Of a stretch of 64,000 bases of DNA, positions 35,701 through 48,678 are shown one piece after another (position 1 is the stretch's first letter; every line of letters starts with the position of its first letter). The notes beneath the pieces are model-generated. The model ran no database searches, was not told the origin of the DNA, and saw nothing but the letters and a program-made list of their open reading frames with translations. This DNA is from Trochalopteron elliotii (taxonomy: Eukaryota > Chordata > Aves > Passeriformes > Leiothrichidae): assembly GCA_024734555.1 (NCBI GenBank), contig JANPWX010000451.1, positions 1,820,728 through 1,884,727 on the forward strand, read 5' to 3'. Both the position numbers and the translations under genes were made by a program.

Positions 35701-38590
35701 CATTCGGCTAGAGTGCTGCCCTTTAATTGAAGCGCAGCTTCCCCTTTATCTTCTGGGGAGCTGACAGGAACCACAGCCAAGAACAGAATCATCCCTGCTC
35801 TCTTCCAGGCACCCCCAGAGTGGGTGCACTCCCCTTTTTGAAGAGAAAGCTTCCCAAATGCTCCCATCACCAACAGCCTGCAGGGAGGCATTCAATGTGC
35901 TCTGAGGAAGCAGCATCTTCCTCACACCCCCTGCTCTGAGTCTGGACACACACCCTGCATTCCTCATGCCTGGGACTCCAGTGAGGGATGGTGGTGCTCC
36001 CAGCACTGCTCCATGGCTCCAGCAGGATCGCTGCTGGGAACTGCCTTTGAGGGTGGATGATTCCATCCTGAGCAGATTGCCTATCTCTGCTGGCCATGGG
36101 GAGCTTCCCTAACTAACAGCCACGTTTCCAACGAGCCTGGAAAAAGCTTGAGCTGCACTTCTGAGTGCAAGGCTGCTCTGAACAGCTTGCCCAGTTGAAG
36201 AGTTATTGAAAACATTTACACATGTAATTTTATTGCAAGAACAGACACAACCGTGACTTTATTGATTGCTTTCCTAGTCTCGGAAATGTTTCACTGCTTT
36301 AAACCCCTCAGCTCAGCCTGCAACCTCCCCAGCTCGATCATGCCCCACTTAATGCTGTTCTAATATTAGCAGACCTTTGTTTCCACAACCTGGATTTTCC
36401 ATATTTTCATCCCCACGACCAAGAAAGCTCATGGCCAAATAACAATGAGCTCATCTCAAAAGCTTAAGCAGCCAGTGCCAGGTGAACAAATTGTCTATTA
36501 TTAGACTCTTTCATGCTCTAAGAGCTTTTGTTCCCAACTTGCCTGCCTTAACACCTGCTGTTGCAATGTATATCAACTTTCAGAACATCATTCACAGTAA
36601 CAACAGAATGTAAAAATGTGTTCGGGGATTGCTCAAACAGAAAGTGATTAAGTTTTGTAGAGGGAGCTTTGTCAAGCACAAAAAAAAAAAAAGAAGGCAT
36701 GTGGTGATGGGACTGGAGTAATTATGAATACAAATCAAAAACCTTCACTGAATCAACACAATAAAAAGTTAGACATTGAATTGTAGGGTATTCATTCAGC
36801 AGCATTCAGGAAAACACTAATAGTTGTGAGAAATGAATTTGTATTAGTAGTAGTAGTAATAGGAATTTTTTTCCTTCAGTGAGTTTCACACAAATATAGA
36901 GTGTTTGACTGGTGTGTGAAAGCGTTGATGGGATTGTGTGGGTTGGGCATATGGAAAAGGTGTAACCCAAACCCAGCAGCTTAAAAAACACATATATAGA
37001 TATTTAAAAATATTTAGTAGTGTGATCCAAATGTTAGAGAAGGAAATCATAATTAACAGGTTATAAGGTATGTTATGAGGAGGTCTGGCTTTTACTGGAG
37101 CAAGAACAGTCATGGCTTACGGTACAGAAATGGACTACTGTTCTTATGTGGGGTGGGTTTTTTTTATTTGTACATTTTTTTTTTCTGTTCAGAAAATCAG
37201 ACTTAAATTGTTGCTTTTACAGGCATGAAATAGAGCTGGAGAGAGCAGCATGACCTGGGAGAGGAAGCTCAGCAACCACCTGGAGTGGGCAAAATTCTTG
37301 CCCACGGCTGAATGGATTCCCCCTCTCACCAAATCAGATGTCCATTTATAACAAAATTCCCTGTTATCCCCTTCTCACCTGCCACATCTATTTAGATTGT
37401 AAATGTTCCAGGCCAGGAACTGTCTCTCACCGTGTGTTCATCCCTTGCACAGCACGGGGGGGCTCCAGGCTGTGTTGGGCTGTCACAGGATTGTGCTGCA
37501 CACGGTAAACAACACAGATATCCATGCACAGTGAAACCCCAAAAGCATTTGTTACCTCATTTTACTCTGCAATAAATTCTGACCTTGGTTTAGTATTGCT
37601 ATTGAAAAGAGCTTAAGGCCATTTCCCAGAAAAGCAGAGTCCAGACATTGTATCACTTATTAAATATTCAAATAGCAAATAAACTTCTCTTACAAATAAC
37701 CCCAAAAATATTCCCTATAGAGGAGGCATTTTTCCTAACAAACCATGTTTCACTCTTCTTTCCAAAATCACACAGTACAAGCAGCTGCATGCACTGCACC
37801 TCCATGGGACACAGCTGTGTACCATGATACTTGCACAGAAAGTCTGCTGTGGTTCTGGTTGCATTTGGATTTTATAATTTTCAAATCAGAATAGAGGGAA
37901 TAGAGGATTATTGACTTTTCTTGCTGCTTATTTAATACCTATGACCTGTCCCCCCCAGTTAAAAATTCTGAAAAAGTATTGCTTAGAAGAAAGAGGAGGA
38001 CACAGAGCAGTCTCTGCTAAAGAAGGAACAGCTCTGCAGAAGTAGTTAGTCAAAATACATCTGTTAAAACAGGAAAAAAATCCACAGCAAAGTTACTTAA
38101 ACATGTACACCACATTCAAATTCGAGGAAAAAACGTTATTTTTGGACCGTAACTATGGTAAGGGTACATTAAATCCTCTGCTACACTGCTAATAATGAAT
38201 AAGAAATCTGGAGGCAGAGAGTGAAGTGTTCATCAGAGTTGTTTTAACTTGCTGTGTGATACCCACAGCTATCCCTGGGCACGTGCCTTGGCTGTCCCTT
38301 GTCTCCCTGGGCGGACCCAGGGCAGGAGAGGCAGATCTACCATAGTGACTGGTGTCCTCCAGGGTCATTCTCTGCTTCAAGTTGTTCCAGGTGCTTTTGC
38401 ACCACCTTTGTCCCATCAAGAGATGAAAACCAGCCATGAGTTTGAGGGGGCAATAGGTCAAAACAATCCCCTTTCTTCAGAACTGAGCACAAAGAAATCA
38501 CCAGCTTGAACTGTCAGCAGGAAAATGCTCTGCTCTGCTTTCACAAAAGGCTACTCGAAGGGTTGTATGTTAACTTCAATAAAGATGCAT
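32750..38590. other. Non-coding DNA
   Basis: No gene recognised. A GC-rich patch at 35.7-36.1 kb is open in several frames on both strands, as expected from composition. A short TAG trinucleotide repeat lies at 36,845-36,860 and an A-rich run near 36,680. Confidence 0.5.
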
Positions 38591-38591
38591 A

Positions 38592-38690
38592 ATGATGGAA
38601 ACATTATGGAAAGGTTGGAAAAGACCTTTAAGATCAAGTCAAATTATTACCCCAACCCTTCCTTTTGCCAGTTATGGCCATGTATCTTAA
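38592..38690 (-). mobile_element. CR1 LINE 3' fragment, old
   Basis: Reverse orientation: TTATGGAAAGGTTGGAAAAG, ACCTTTAAGATCAAGTCAAA, then CCCCAACCC. Short and divergent. Confidence 0.65.
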
Positions 38691-41600
38691 CAAAGGCAAA
38701 CACTGAAACACCAAAAATCCCTGAGTAATAAAAACCCCAAGTACTAAAAAACCAAATAAGTCAGTAGAACTCAAATAGGGGAAAAGCAAAGGGAAGAAGT
38801 TACATTTAGGTGGCCCAAGGTCTTCCTGATCTATTATGTTAATTTGAGAGCTCTCACAATATAAATATAAAAAAATTTGGGAAACACAATCATCCATACA
38901 AAAATCTGGTGAGTACATGACACAAAGCCTTGCCATAAGACATAATAAACCCTATTTCATATGCAAGATTTATTCCAAGCATTTGTTATTACACCTCTGA
39001 ACATAAACATAAAACACATATGAAAGATAACAGGCAGGACAACTCACTCATATGGATCATCCAGAACACATCTGACATGATCTCTTGTGTCAGATGGCCA
39101 AGCACATCTTTCTTAGAAGATCTTATGTATCCATCAGCATAAAAGAGACATTTCTGCCTCTGGTGTTGCACGCTGGTATCACAGGGCTGCTGTAAAATAG
39201 GTTCAGGGGGCTCATGAATCTGCCTCAGCCACCAAAGATAAACAAATCTGGAACTCATTAGTCTTCACACGGCAGTGTTTTGGCACACAGAGGAAAAGGA
39301 GTTATCAAGACTAAATTCAGAAAGGTTGATATATGTATCTACATCTCAAAATGTCTGTTAAACTGCCAACATGCTTCACATAGTCCCTGTGTGGTTTGTA
39401 TTTTTTCCTGCATTGTTTAAGCTGTCAAATGTTAATGTGTTTCTGGCTTAATTTATTACACTGATATGACAAGTTATGAGCAAATGTATTCTTGTTTACT
39501 ACTGTTAATATTTTGGTTATACTCATTAAGAGCAGTTTTAAGATTAGTCTTTTTTGTTATTTTCCATAGTGGAAAAGAAGCAAAAGTCTTCAGTGAGGAC
39601 TGCATCTCACTGCTGCTTGCAGCACAGGCTTCAAACTGGAGTGCTCCAATTAACTATTAAATCATCACCACAGATCAGGAAAAATCCTAATGAAAGGGTG
39701 TCCCAGAGCCTGCCTGATGGATGAACTGCCCTCCTGCTTATGAAATCTCACCTGGATGTGAGACATGGACATTTCCACTAAGTGAAATTCTAGAATGTGC
39801 TCCTAAACAGGTAGAGTGCTTTTCTTCACTAACGGGAAGCCAAGATACATAAAATTTTCTTTAATTCTAGCAGGGTCCCCCTCTCCAGCTTCAGGGATGG
39901 CACAAAATATTTCCCAGCCTGTCTTCTGCAGGGTCCAGTAGCTTTTTGTCATATTTAAGCTTCTTTAGCTCTTGAGTTTCCTAAGTGAGAGCCAGTTTCA
40001 TTGGAAAGGGGATGGAGCAGTCCTGGTACAAGTGCCATGCTCTGGTGAAAATGTGAGAGAAACAACTGCCTGGGGTACACAGCACATGGTCAGTGCATTC
40101 CCTAGGAACACCTGGAGATGAGCTACAATCATCTTTATACATAAAAGGCACTGTGATGAACATGAACAATGTCAGGCTGTTATTCCCACAGCATGATGCA
40201 ATATGACACAGCTCAGTCCCAAACCCTATTGTGACACAAATTTAGAAGCAGACTTGGATGAGCATATGGAATTCTGGCATGGGAATTATTTTAATATTCT
40301 GGAGTTTGTTTTCATTCTGATTTGGAAGGAGAAGAAGGAAATCTAGAAGGTTTGAAAAATTATCAGGCAATTTGGATAAGCCTTCAATTAAAATTCCACT
40401 TGGTTGCATAATACAGAGACAGGAACTTGGAAGTCCCAGATGAATGGGAGTCTCAGTGCTTGGGAGCCAATGCTCCTGGCTTTCCATGCATGCACAGAGC
40501 CCAGAGCTGCAGCAATCTGCTCAATGGGCTGTCAAGTTGCCCATCAGCTGAAACTCCAATGCCTCTTCCACTTTTCATTCAACCAACTACAAATCCTGCT
40601 CAGATCCTCACAAGAGAGTGTCCAAGTTACTTTCTGGGAAATCCACATCTGTCTGGGCAGAGCAAGATCCTTGACAAATATGACCTCCCTAACTTGAAGG
40701 CATTCCTGTTTATGTCCAGACACAAAACTATAAAATTTCATTATAATTGTCAGTGATTAAAGCACATCCGAAACAACAGCAGAATTTCTGTTACCTTCTG
40801 TTGCCTTTGGGCCCAGGGGCTACATCTACAACACCTTGCAGTATTTATTGCATATTGCAAAATTAATTGCAATAGAGATAAATTGCCTGCAGAGCATTAG
40901 CTCAGAAGTGTTTGCTTATCTGGTAGGGGTTTTTAGCAAAGTTGAGATTTTTCTCTTTCAGTAGCTGAATGAGGCAGATGGTTTGATTCAGTGTGGCTAC
41001 AGAAAGAGAGCCAAAGCAATTCTGGGGCTATGTGTGCAAAGCCTTCACATCAGGGCTCAAAGACAGAGCTGCTGCAACATTCAGTGATGAAGAATGTGCC
41101 AAAGAGCATCAAGCAATTATTGGAATGACTTCTGCAGAGGCAGCTCACCTGGACCTACTGGCCTGGTGGGTTCTCTCCACCCGTACCTCACATGGTTCAT
41201 GGGGGTTACAGAGAAGAGGGTTCTGAACTTGGCCACTTCTTCTCTTGCATTATCAGGAATGTGCTTAAATGTGTAGGTTTTAATAACATGTAATGTTATT
41301 AAACTTGTGGTTGAGTGCCTCCAGAATGCCTCTGAATGTACTTATCCTTAGCACACCAAGAATGCCATAGCAGGATTTTTTATAGCATTTCCTCAGGTAA
41401 AGAACAGCAGATGAACTCCAGCCCTTGCTCCTGTCTATATTTGACCCAGGAATAATGAGGACATAGTTTTGATTGAAAGGACTTGTTTTTTTCACAAGCT
41501 GTGGTCCCCTTTTGGAAACACACAAGCAAGAACTCCATTCTGACCTATTGTTGCACTCCTACATATTTCACTATTCTAGCACTGCCTGTATATTTCATTA

Positions 41601-43047
41601 CATTTCACTAATCAGCAATCCTAGATATAATTTTCTTATCACTTATCAGATGCATATTATATATAGATATATAGATATATTTATTTATTTTCAATTTTCT
41701 GGCATGCAGTCTAAAGCAGAATCAAATTTCTTGTTACTACTAGCCAGTCCAGGCACCCTGAGAAAGCATGCCAGTTGACAGAGGTAATTTATGTTTCATT
41801 TGCAATGGATACACAGATTTGATCTCTTTCAGATATTTTTTTGCCTGGAAGCAAAAAGGTATCCTGATGTTCAGGTAACCCAGATTTCCAGATTAGGATG
41901 ATGAGACAATCAGGCTACAGATCTTTGCTTGCTTAACCTTGGGAGGCACCACTCTCTTCTCAATATTTTACAGTAAATACTTGGTACAGCTTTCATTCAT
42001 TTTCACTTCACCACCATTGTGTGAGCTGGCCTACAATGCTGACATTCCTTTTGCCTAAGCGTGCTTTCTCCCTTCATTTTTTTTTTTGTTATGCTTCTTG
42101 ACATTTTTATTTTCTGGGTCATACCCCACTCCACTACGTACCAGGAGCAAAGCAATAAAATTACTCACATAAAGCCCCTGCAAGAAACCCGGTGCTTTCA
42201 TCAGTGAGCTCCCCTCGTGTTTGATTGTTCAGATCTGAATAGTTGGAATATGTTTTAAGGCATAAAAGCACATTGTTTCATATGCTCAGGGAAGTTGGTG
42301 ATGATGGGTAGATCTCAGCCTGCGTTGGAAATGCAGTACCTCTCTAACAAGTTGTCAATCTCAATTAAGACATCAACATGTCGAATTAGGAAGGTACTGC
42401 TGCACAGCCTATTGTTGAACTGTGTGTCAGGTGAAATAAGCACTAATTATACACTTAGCCAAATATGTCTGTTCAATATTACTTCAAAACTAAGGTCACT
42501 GAGTTATTGTGAAGTGGTAGTTTACACTATTTTGGATCCCACCAAATGGCAGGTGGCCATACAAATATGCAACTCAGCATGTTCTGCTTGGTCCCCACAG
42601 CTGTGCTGCCAATCAGTTAAGGATGGCTGCAAGTAAATGCTAATTAGCTTCTGTTGATCTGCATATTCCAGCAGCCTCCCAGGATTCCCATTTTGATATG
42701 CAAGATTGCCAGTTGGGTATGTGATTGAATTAAGAACCAGAAAAGATTTTATCTTCCATGCAGGAAAATGTGGGTCTGAATCCCCAGTAGAGGCTGTTAC
42801 CACTCTGATTTATGTTTGGCAATGCCTGTCATTGGAGTGGTAGCAAAGGCTCAGTGCTAGAGGGTGCTACCTCCCTTCTTTTGGAGGAGAAAGACTCTCC
42901 TTGTTAAGAGCAAACACTCACCATCTGGGGCCCGACCCACTCCTGGCTTTTATATTTGCAAGGCTTCCACATGTCTGCTTCTTCACACAGGGTCCAGCAG
43001 ATGCTCTTCTGTAGGTTGACTGGCCCTCAAAAAATAAATAGGAATTT

Positions 43048-43079
43048 AAAAAAAAAAAAAAAAAGGAGAGAGAGAGAGA
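43048..43079. repeat. Poly(A) plus (GA)n simple repeat
   Basis: Seventeen A followed by GGAGAGAGAGAGAGA. Confidence 0.9.
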
Positions 43080-44120
43080 AAGGAAATGAAAGAGCAGAGA
43101 GATTTTGAATGACAGGTTTGGGGTTTTGGATTGGAAGGGTTGCAAGGGAAAAAAAAAAAGAGATTTCCCAAAGTTGTCAATAACATATTAATATTTGGCT
43201 GGTTACATTTGCAAGGAACACTTAAGAAAGAAATGGCTGGAAAGTTGCACTTCTGGGAGCAAAGTGCTTAGATTTTGCACCTGTACTTCATAAGGGGAAA
43301 AAATATGATCTCATTATGTAAACATTACAATAACAATTTTCAAAAATTTTGCTTGGCTCTACTGTTAGAGAGCACTGGCTCCCTGTAGTGAGAAAATGAT
43401 ATTTCTCAGAAACCACTCAGTGCATATAAGGCAAAATAAAATTTGTCTCATCTTTGTGATTTTTCACCTTATGGCCTGATTGGACATTGGAAGAAAAACA
43501 ATTATTTAATTACCCTGCCAAGTTTCTGTACATTTGAATCATATTGTTTCTTGTCTTGAAAATAACTCAAAGAAAAGGTTGGCTTCAGGGTGATGGAACA
43601 TTGTATGCTGCCTTAAAATGCTGGGAAACTGTTCTTCCTTAGGGATTTGAAGTTATTTTCTTTTTTAAATTATGTTATTCTCCCATTCATAAAGCTTGTC
43701 AGCACTCTGCTGTAAACAAGATACCTAAGTACGTGAGCAATAATCCAGGTCAATAAAGTTTATAGGAGAAAGTCATAGGTAAGAATTCACTGCAAATTTC
43801 AGTGGCATATTTAATGTACAAAACTCTGAAAGCAAAATTACAATCACTATTTTAAAAGGTCCTTATGTACCCTGTGTACAATTGAAAACATTCTCTTCTA
43901 AGGGATACTAAAAAAACTAGATGGATAAAGATGAAACATTTTCAAAATTCTTCTGTTTCTGTGGTTGTAATGAATAAAATGAAGAAATAAGGGGAAAATA
44001 CTTAAAAGTAAGAACTAACAGCCAAGAATTCTAAGTCAAACAAGATTGACTATCCCCTCTATTACATGTGTTATTGTAAATTCAAAAGCAGTCTTGACCT
44101 AACTGCAGGAATAACCTACA

Positions 44121-44173
44121 TTTATATATATTACATATAAATATACACAGATGTATATTTTATATATATATAT
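44121..44173. repeat. TA-rich simple repeat
   Basis: Alternating TA blocks (TTTATATATATTACATATAA and TATATATATATAT), imperfect. Confidence 0.85.
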
Positions 44174-44408
44174 CTGTGGGATCAAAAACAAGCTTCATTA
44201 AGGAGAGAAACAGAATTATTTCATCAGACGCAAATTTGTCCTATGGCCAAAACTCCTTAAGTTTTTATGTGTGAATGTTTATATACTTTTATATGTTTAT
44301 AAGAAAGTGGAATTATTTATAAATGAAACTGAACACTATTAAAACCTTGTAAACCCATGCTTTTGCCAGGTCATTTTTTAATAGGTTGTGCATTACCACC
44401 AAGTATAT

Positions 44409-44499
44409 GGCCCCAATTCCACAAGGCAATGAAGCACACAGTTAACTTTAAGCATCCTTGAAATCAAAGAGACTTATTTGCTTTGATAAATTTGGGCCC
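44409..44499. mobile_element. Ancient palindromic element, degraded
   Basis: Starts GGCCCCAATTCCACAAGGCA, contains CACAGTTAACTTTAAGCAT, and ends AAATTTGGGCCC, so the ends are imperfect inverted repeats. It resembles a palindromic element that I know as abundant in turtle and crocodilian genomes and rare in birds. Family name not certain. Confidence 0.5.
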
Positions 44500-44902
44500 T
44501 AGGCTTCTTGAGATATTAAATAATATATCATATTTCTTTCTGTTAAGCAAACTGCAGGGATCAGACAGTCTGGGAGGTGTTTTGTTTCAACTTTTTTGCA
44601 ATGACATTCTCGAAATAAGTATCTTTGTCCTCGAATACATATAGGCAAGAGTACCTTTCTGCCCTCACTTATAGCACAGGCTCCAAGGAACTCAGAGAGT
44701 AACACTGAGAATGGATAAGTCAGAAAATGTCAGTCAAAATGCAGTTCGATCTATTTTTATAGTTTTATTATTTTTTTAGCAATGACACATTTCAGAAGGT
44801 TTTGAAGCGCTCTGTGGCCCCAGTTTGTCAGATCACAGAGAGTTGTGTCACTTGTCCAAGCTTGGCCAAAACAGACAAGGACTTCCCAGTCTGGAAAGGA
44901 GA

Positions 44903-45002
44903 NNNNNNNNNNNNNNNNNNNNNNNNNNNNNNNNNNNNNNNNNNNNNNNNNNNNNNNNNNNNNNNNNNNNNNNNNNNNNNNNNNNNNNNNNNNNNNNNNN
45001 NN
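44903..45002. other. Assembly gap, 100 N
   Basis: Exactly 100 N, a convention for a gap of unknown size. Open frames reported across it have no meaning. Confidence 0.99.
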
Positions 45003-47700
45003 AGATTTTGCATGTCTCACAAAACTGTAGCTAAAGGCTCTAAACAAGTTATCTGTCAGCTAGTTTAAACTAAAGAATATAAAATGTTTTTTCATTTTAG
45101 TATACATATGTGATAGATGGGGTGATAGAAGGTGATAAATGCTACTTGGGGTGGATGTGCTAAGAAACTCATGAAAAGTCTTTGTTGCTAAACAGAATTC
45201 AAACTAAGCACAGAGACAAGCTTAGGCTATTATATTTTGGAATAAATGATCTATTCATCCATTCTTTACTATCAAGTGAACTGCTGAAATAGTGTGAATA
45301 CTGCTTTGCAGGACTAAACAGAGAAAAGATGTATTCAAGCAATACATCAGTGTATTATTCTTTACATTAAAATAGTAAAACGTTTTTTGTCCACTTATCT
45401 CTAACATTCCCACTCCAGTTTGTCTGTAAATATCTAACAAGGAAGAGTCTGCTTTTCATTCTTGTTAGCTAACTCCACAACAGTAAATACCAGAAAGTGA
45501 CAGTTAGGGTACATATCAAGGAAAGAAGTCATCTTAATGAGAATTATTAACTCTTGGATCTGTCTTCCACAGGAAAAGATTATTCTCTTGAGTTCTTACT
45601 GTCCTGTTAGTTTAATTGCAGGACAAAATCTTACCTCGGCAGTGAGGAGTGAAGCAAAGACAAAGATTCCTGTGTATGAACTGGAAACACTGATGATTGA
45701 AAACATAAGAACTACTAGAGGGAAAAAGCATAAATCTGAATAATCTCAACCTCACCATATCAAAGCTAAAAGCTATTCAAATTAATTTCTGGGAAGGTTG
45801 AACTAGACAAGCTTCAAACAGGAATCTTCTTCATTTTATGGATGTGAAGCACTATGATTCCTTTTCCTGGTTCTACAGAGACTGAACTAAAAGATAGGGA
45901 TGCAAATATGATGGGGATAATCTTCCTGAGGTGGCTTCAGTATCCCAAGAGCTCTACACAGGCAATATAAGACATCTGCTCTTGTCAAAGTCACAGAAAT
46001 TGGTTGCTTGATAGCAAACCAAAGAAACAATTACACTGGTTTACACCTAAATATATGTCCCAATATCTCTTTCTTTTTTTTTTTTTCCAGTCTCACTTTT
46101 TTCATGAACATCAGCCATTAAAACTGACCAGTTGAGATCCCAGCTTCCCTGAACTTGGAAAACTTGTAGGAAGTTTACTCCATAGCCACACATCTCTCAA
46201 TGAGAACAATGAGGGAGGACACTCAGCTTGACAGCTAGGGTGTAAAACTCCCATTCTTTCCTTAAACACAAAAATGATGAAAACATTTATTATGAAACAT
46301 ATTTTCCATTACTGTATTGTAGAATGTAAACAAGTTCTCATGACATATGGGGCCATGTGTTTCCTTAAAGAGGTGTTATGTATGTCAGAAGCAGCATATG
46401 TACCGTGTGATACAGCTACCACCATGGTAAGCATTTGTTATTGCCTAGTGAACAGGTGCATAAAATCCCCATGTAAACAGATGTCATAGCTGCACTGACA
46501 TCTCTTACTCATGTCTACTCCTGCAGGAAAATGAGGGGGTTTGTTTCCCCCTCTTGGGTGTTTAATGTGGATGGCCTAGACTTGTGTGTCTGCATCTTCC
46601 CACTTTCACGATCTCCTTCTTGACTGCACAGTGGCTTTTAGGAGGAATAATCACCCAAAGAAGAACTTTTTTCTATAAGAGGCTCCACAGTCATGCTCTT
46701 TCCAGAAGTCTCCATATAGATACTGTTGACAGGCACAATCAGTTTCATTAAGAAATTAATCTAACATTGAGAATCCTGAAAAGCGCAACCAGATTTTCTA
46801 TTGATTTTTCTTTTAGCCCCTAGAAGATGGCTTTTCTCCATGAAAAAATTTTAAAAATCAGACAATTCAAGTGGAGCCTATATAAAAAGACAAAAGATAC
46901 AGAAACACTGCTCTTTGCTGTCTCACTTTGCAAGGGGATGCTTGCAGGTGGACTAACGTGACCAGGTGAAACACGGCAGATCTCCCTGGGAATCTCTGCC
47001 GCAAGTCCCTGCAGTGGAACCAACCCAGACTCACTGTGCTCATGTGAGAAAATTTTCCTTCCCCACTGGTGATCTCAGAGATACCTCCACATCTCATGAG
47101 CTCCAAGTGCTCTTAGATTTACGTATCCTAATTAGTGCAACCCTCAGTTATCAGGTCACTTTGGTGAGAATGACCCAGAAGCTCACAGAACCCTTTGTAC
47201 CAACTCCCTGCACCCTTTGGAGACTGAGTAATGTAAGGAGTAAACATAAATATGTCATTGCCTTTTATCAAACATATGCATTCAAATCAGGCAAAAAGTC
47301 TCGAAAGCTAAGTGTGGTACAGCTTCACACAAACATGAAGGGGCTGGTGTGCCAGATCTGGCTCTTCCCTTCTCACACCTTCTTTTAAACTGAGATATTT
47401 GCCAGAACTTTTCAATGTAAGCCAAAGCTGCGGCTCTCTGCTGTTCTCAGACGTGGTCACATTTGTGCTTGTCCTTGCCTGGTACATATTAAAATAATAA
47501 TTTTTCCTTCCTTTCACCCTTCCAGAGCAAAGTAGTCTGTTTCTGCTCACATACTAAATTTTTAATGCAGTTTTCATTTTAAATTCCTTTAGCACAGTTT
47601 CTGTGGTTCTTTTTGCCTTCCTTTCTTCCCCACTCCCCTCCACTATGGCTTGTTGCACAAAAGAAAAAAACATTCTCTCAAAATTATGAAAAGAGACAGT
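45003..47700. other. Non-coding DNA
   Basis: No gene or repeat family recognised; a T-rich pyrimidine run at about 46,066-46,090. Confidence 0.5.
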
Positions 47701-47723
47701 ATATTAGGAACATGAATCTGGGC

Positions 47724-47785
47724 TTGATCCAAAGCCCACTGGAGACAAGGCTATTCTTCACATTTATTTCAACAGGCTTTGGATC
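47724..47785. mobile_element. Ancient palindromic element (hairpin)
   Basis: Perfect 12-base inverted repeat, TGATCCAAAGCC at 47,724-47,735 and GGCTTTGGATCA at 47,774-47,785, with further imperfect pairing outside and inside. The arms match a palindromic dispersed element I know from turtle and crocodilian genomes. Whole element would fold into a hairpin. Confidence 0.6.
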
Positions 47786-48361
47786 AGTCACTCCCTCAAC
47801 AAAAGTCTCTCAGCATAGATAATTTAAGTTATTAACCATGGCATGTTTCTTTCCAGTGAAATGCAGCACAAGTGGCACCAGATAACCCACTGCAAAAAAT
47901 GTACATGGTAAATCTGAGTATGCTCAGCACTTTATTTATGGCAATTTCTGATAGAGCAGTCAGACTGACCATCAATATATCCATAAACTGTGTAAAGCAA
48001 GGTGGTGTGTGCACTGGGAACTGCACAGCTGCAAGTTGTGGCCCTAATTCAGATGGCTGAGGTTGTGTCATTGCTTGGCTTCCTTGGAGTTTCTAGAGGT
48101 TGGTGATGACAAATCACAGTGGGTACCTGTCCTTTATAGAAAATGTCCTTCAAGACTCATCCTGCTGACAGAGATGAGGTGATACAGTGAAAGAAGTGAA
48201 GCACAAGCCAAGGAGATTGAAGGTAAATCTGCTGAGGACCACCTGGGAGTGATGCCTTGAGTTTTAGCTTTCATATTTTCCAGATTCTGTACTGCATTAG
48301 TATATAACTCTGAACTTCATATAAAGTGTTAGCTTATTCACAGTTTAGTTAGACAAAACTA

Positions 48362-48678
48362 TGCTTGTCCAGCCTGAGAACCAAGGATACTGTTGCAGCT
48401 TCAGGCTCAAAAAGTACAAATAACAGAGAATTGAGGAGAGCAATCTGGGAGGATGGGACTTCATAACTTGAAGTTGCAACTGGACAATTAACCCCTGTAT
48501 GTAAATGGACCAAAACTTATAAAAGTGTGAAAACTTGTGATTCGGAGTCCATTTTGGGTGGAGCCACAGCTGGGTTCTTGTACTGCCCAACGTGTATCCT
48601 TTGAAGGCTTTTTAATAAATACCTACTTTATTCCTTTAACACTGTCTAACCTCTGTTCTAGGTAGCCTCTTTAGGCAT
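48362..48678 (+). mobile_element. Solo LTR of an endogenous retrovirus
   Basis: About 317 bases beginning TG and ending CA, with TATAAAA at 48,518-48,524 and AATAAA at 48,614-48,619, the spacing expected of U3-R in an LTR. The tail (CTACTTTATTCCTTTAAC, then CTCTGTTCTAGGTAGCC) is familiar from bird ERV LTRs. No internal gag, pol or env sequence or second LTR is present within the window, so it is a solo LTR. A target-site duplication was not evident and the exact ends are uncertain. Confidence 0.72.

Larger units (their letters stand above)
38700..44400. other. Non-coding DNA
   Basis: No gene or large repeat recognised. An AT-rich simple repeat lies at 41,653-41,690, and a 17-base poly(A) followed by a GA repeat at 43,048-43,079. 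Open frames of about 80-113 codons resemble no known protein. Confidence 0.5.

Noticed and set aside
44757..45068. Open frames spanning the N block
   Set aside because: They exist only because N codons are not read as stops.
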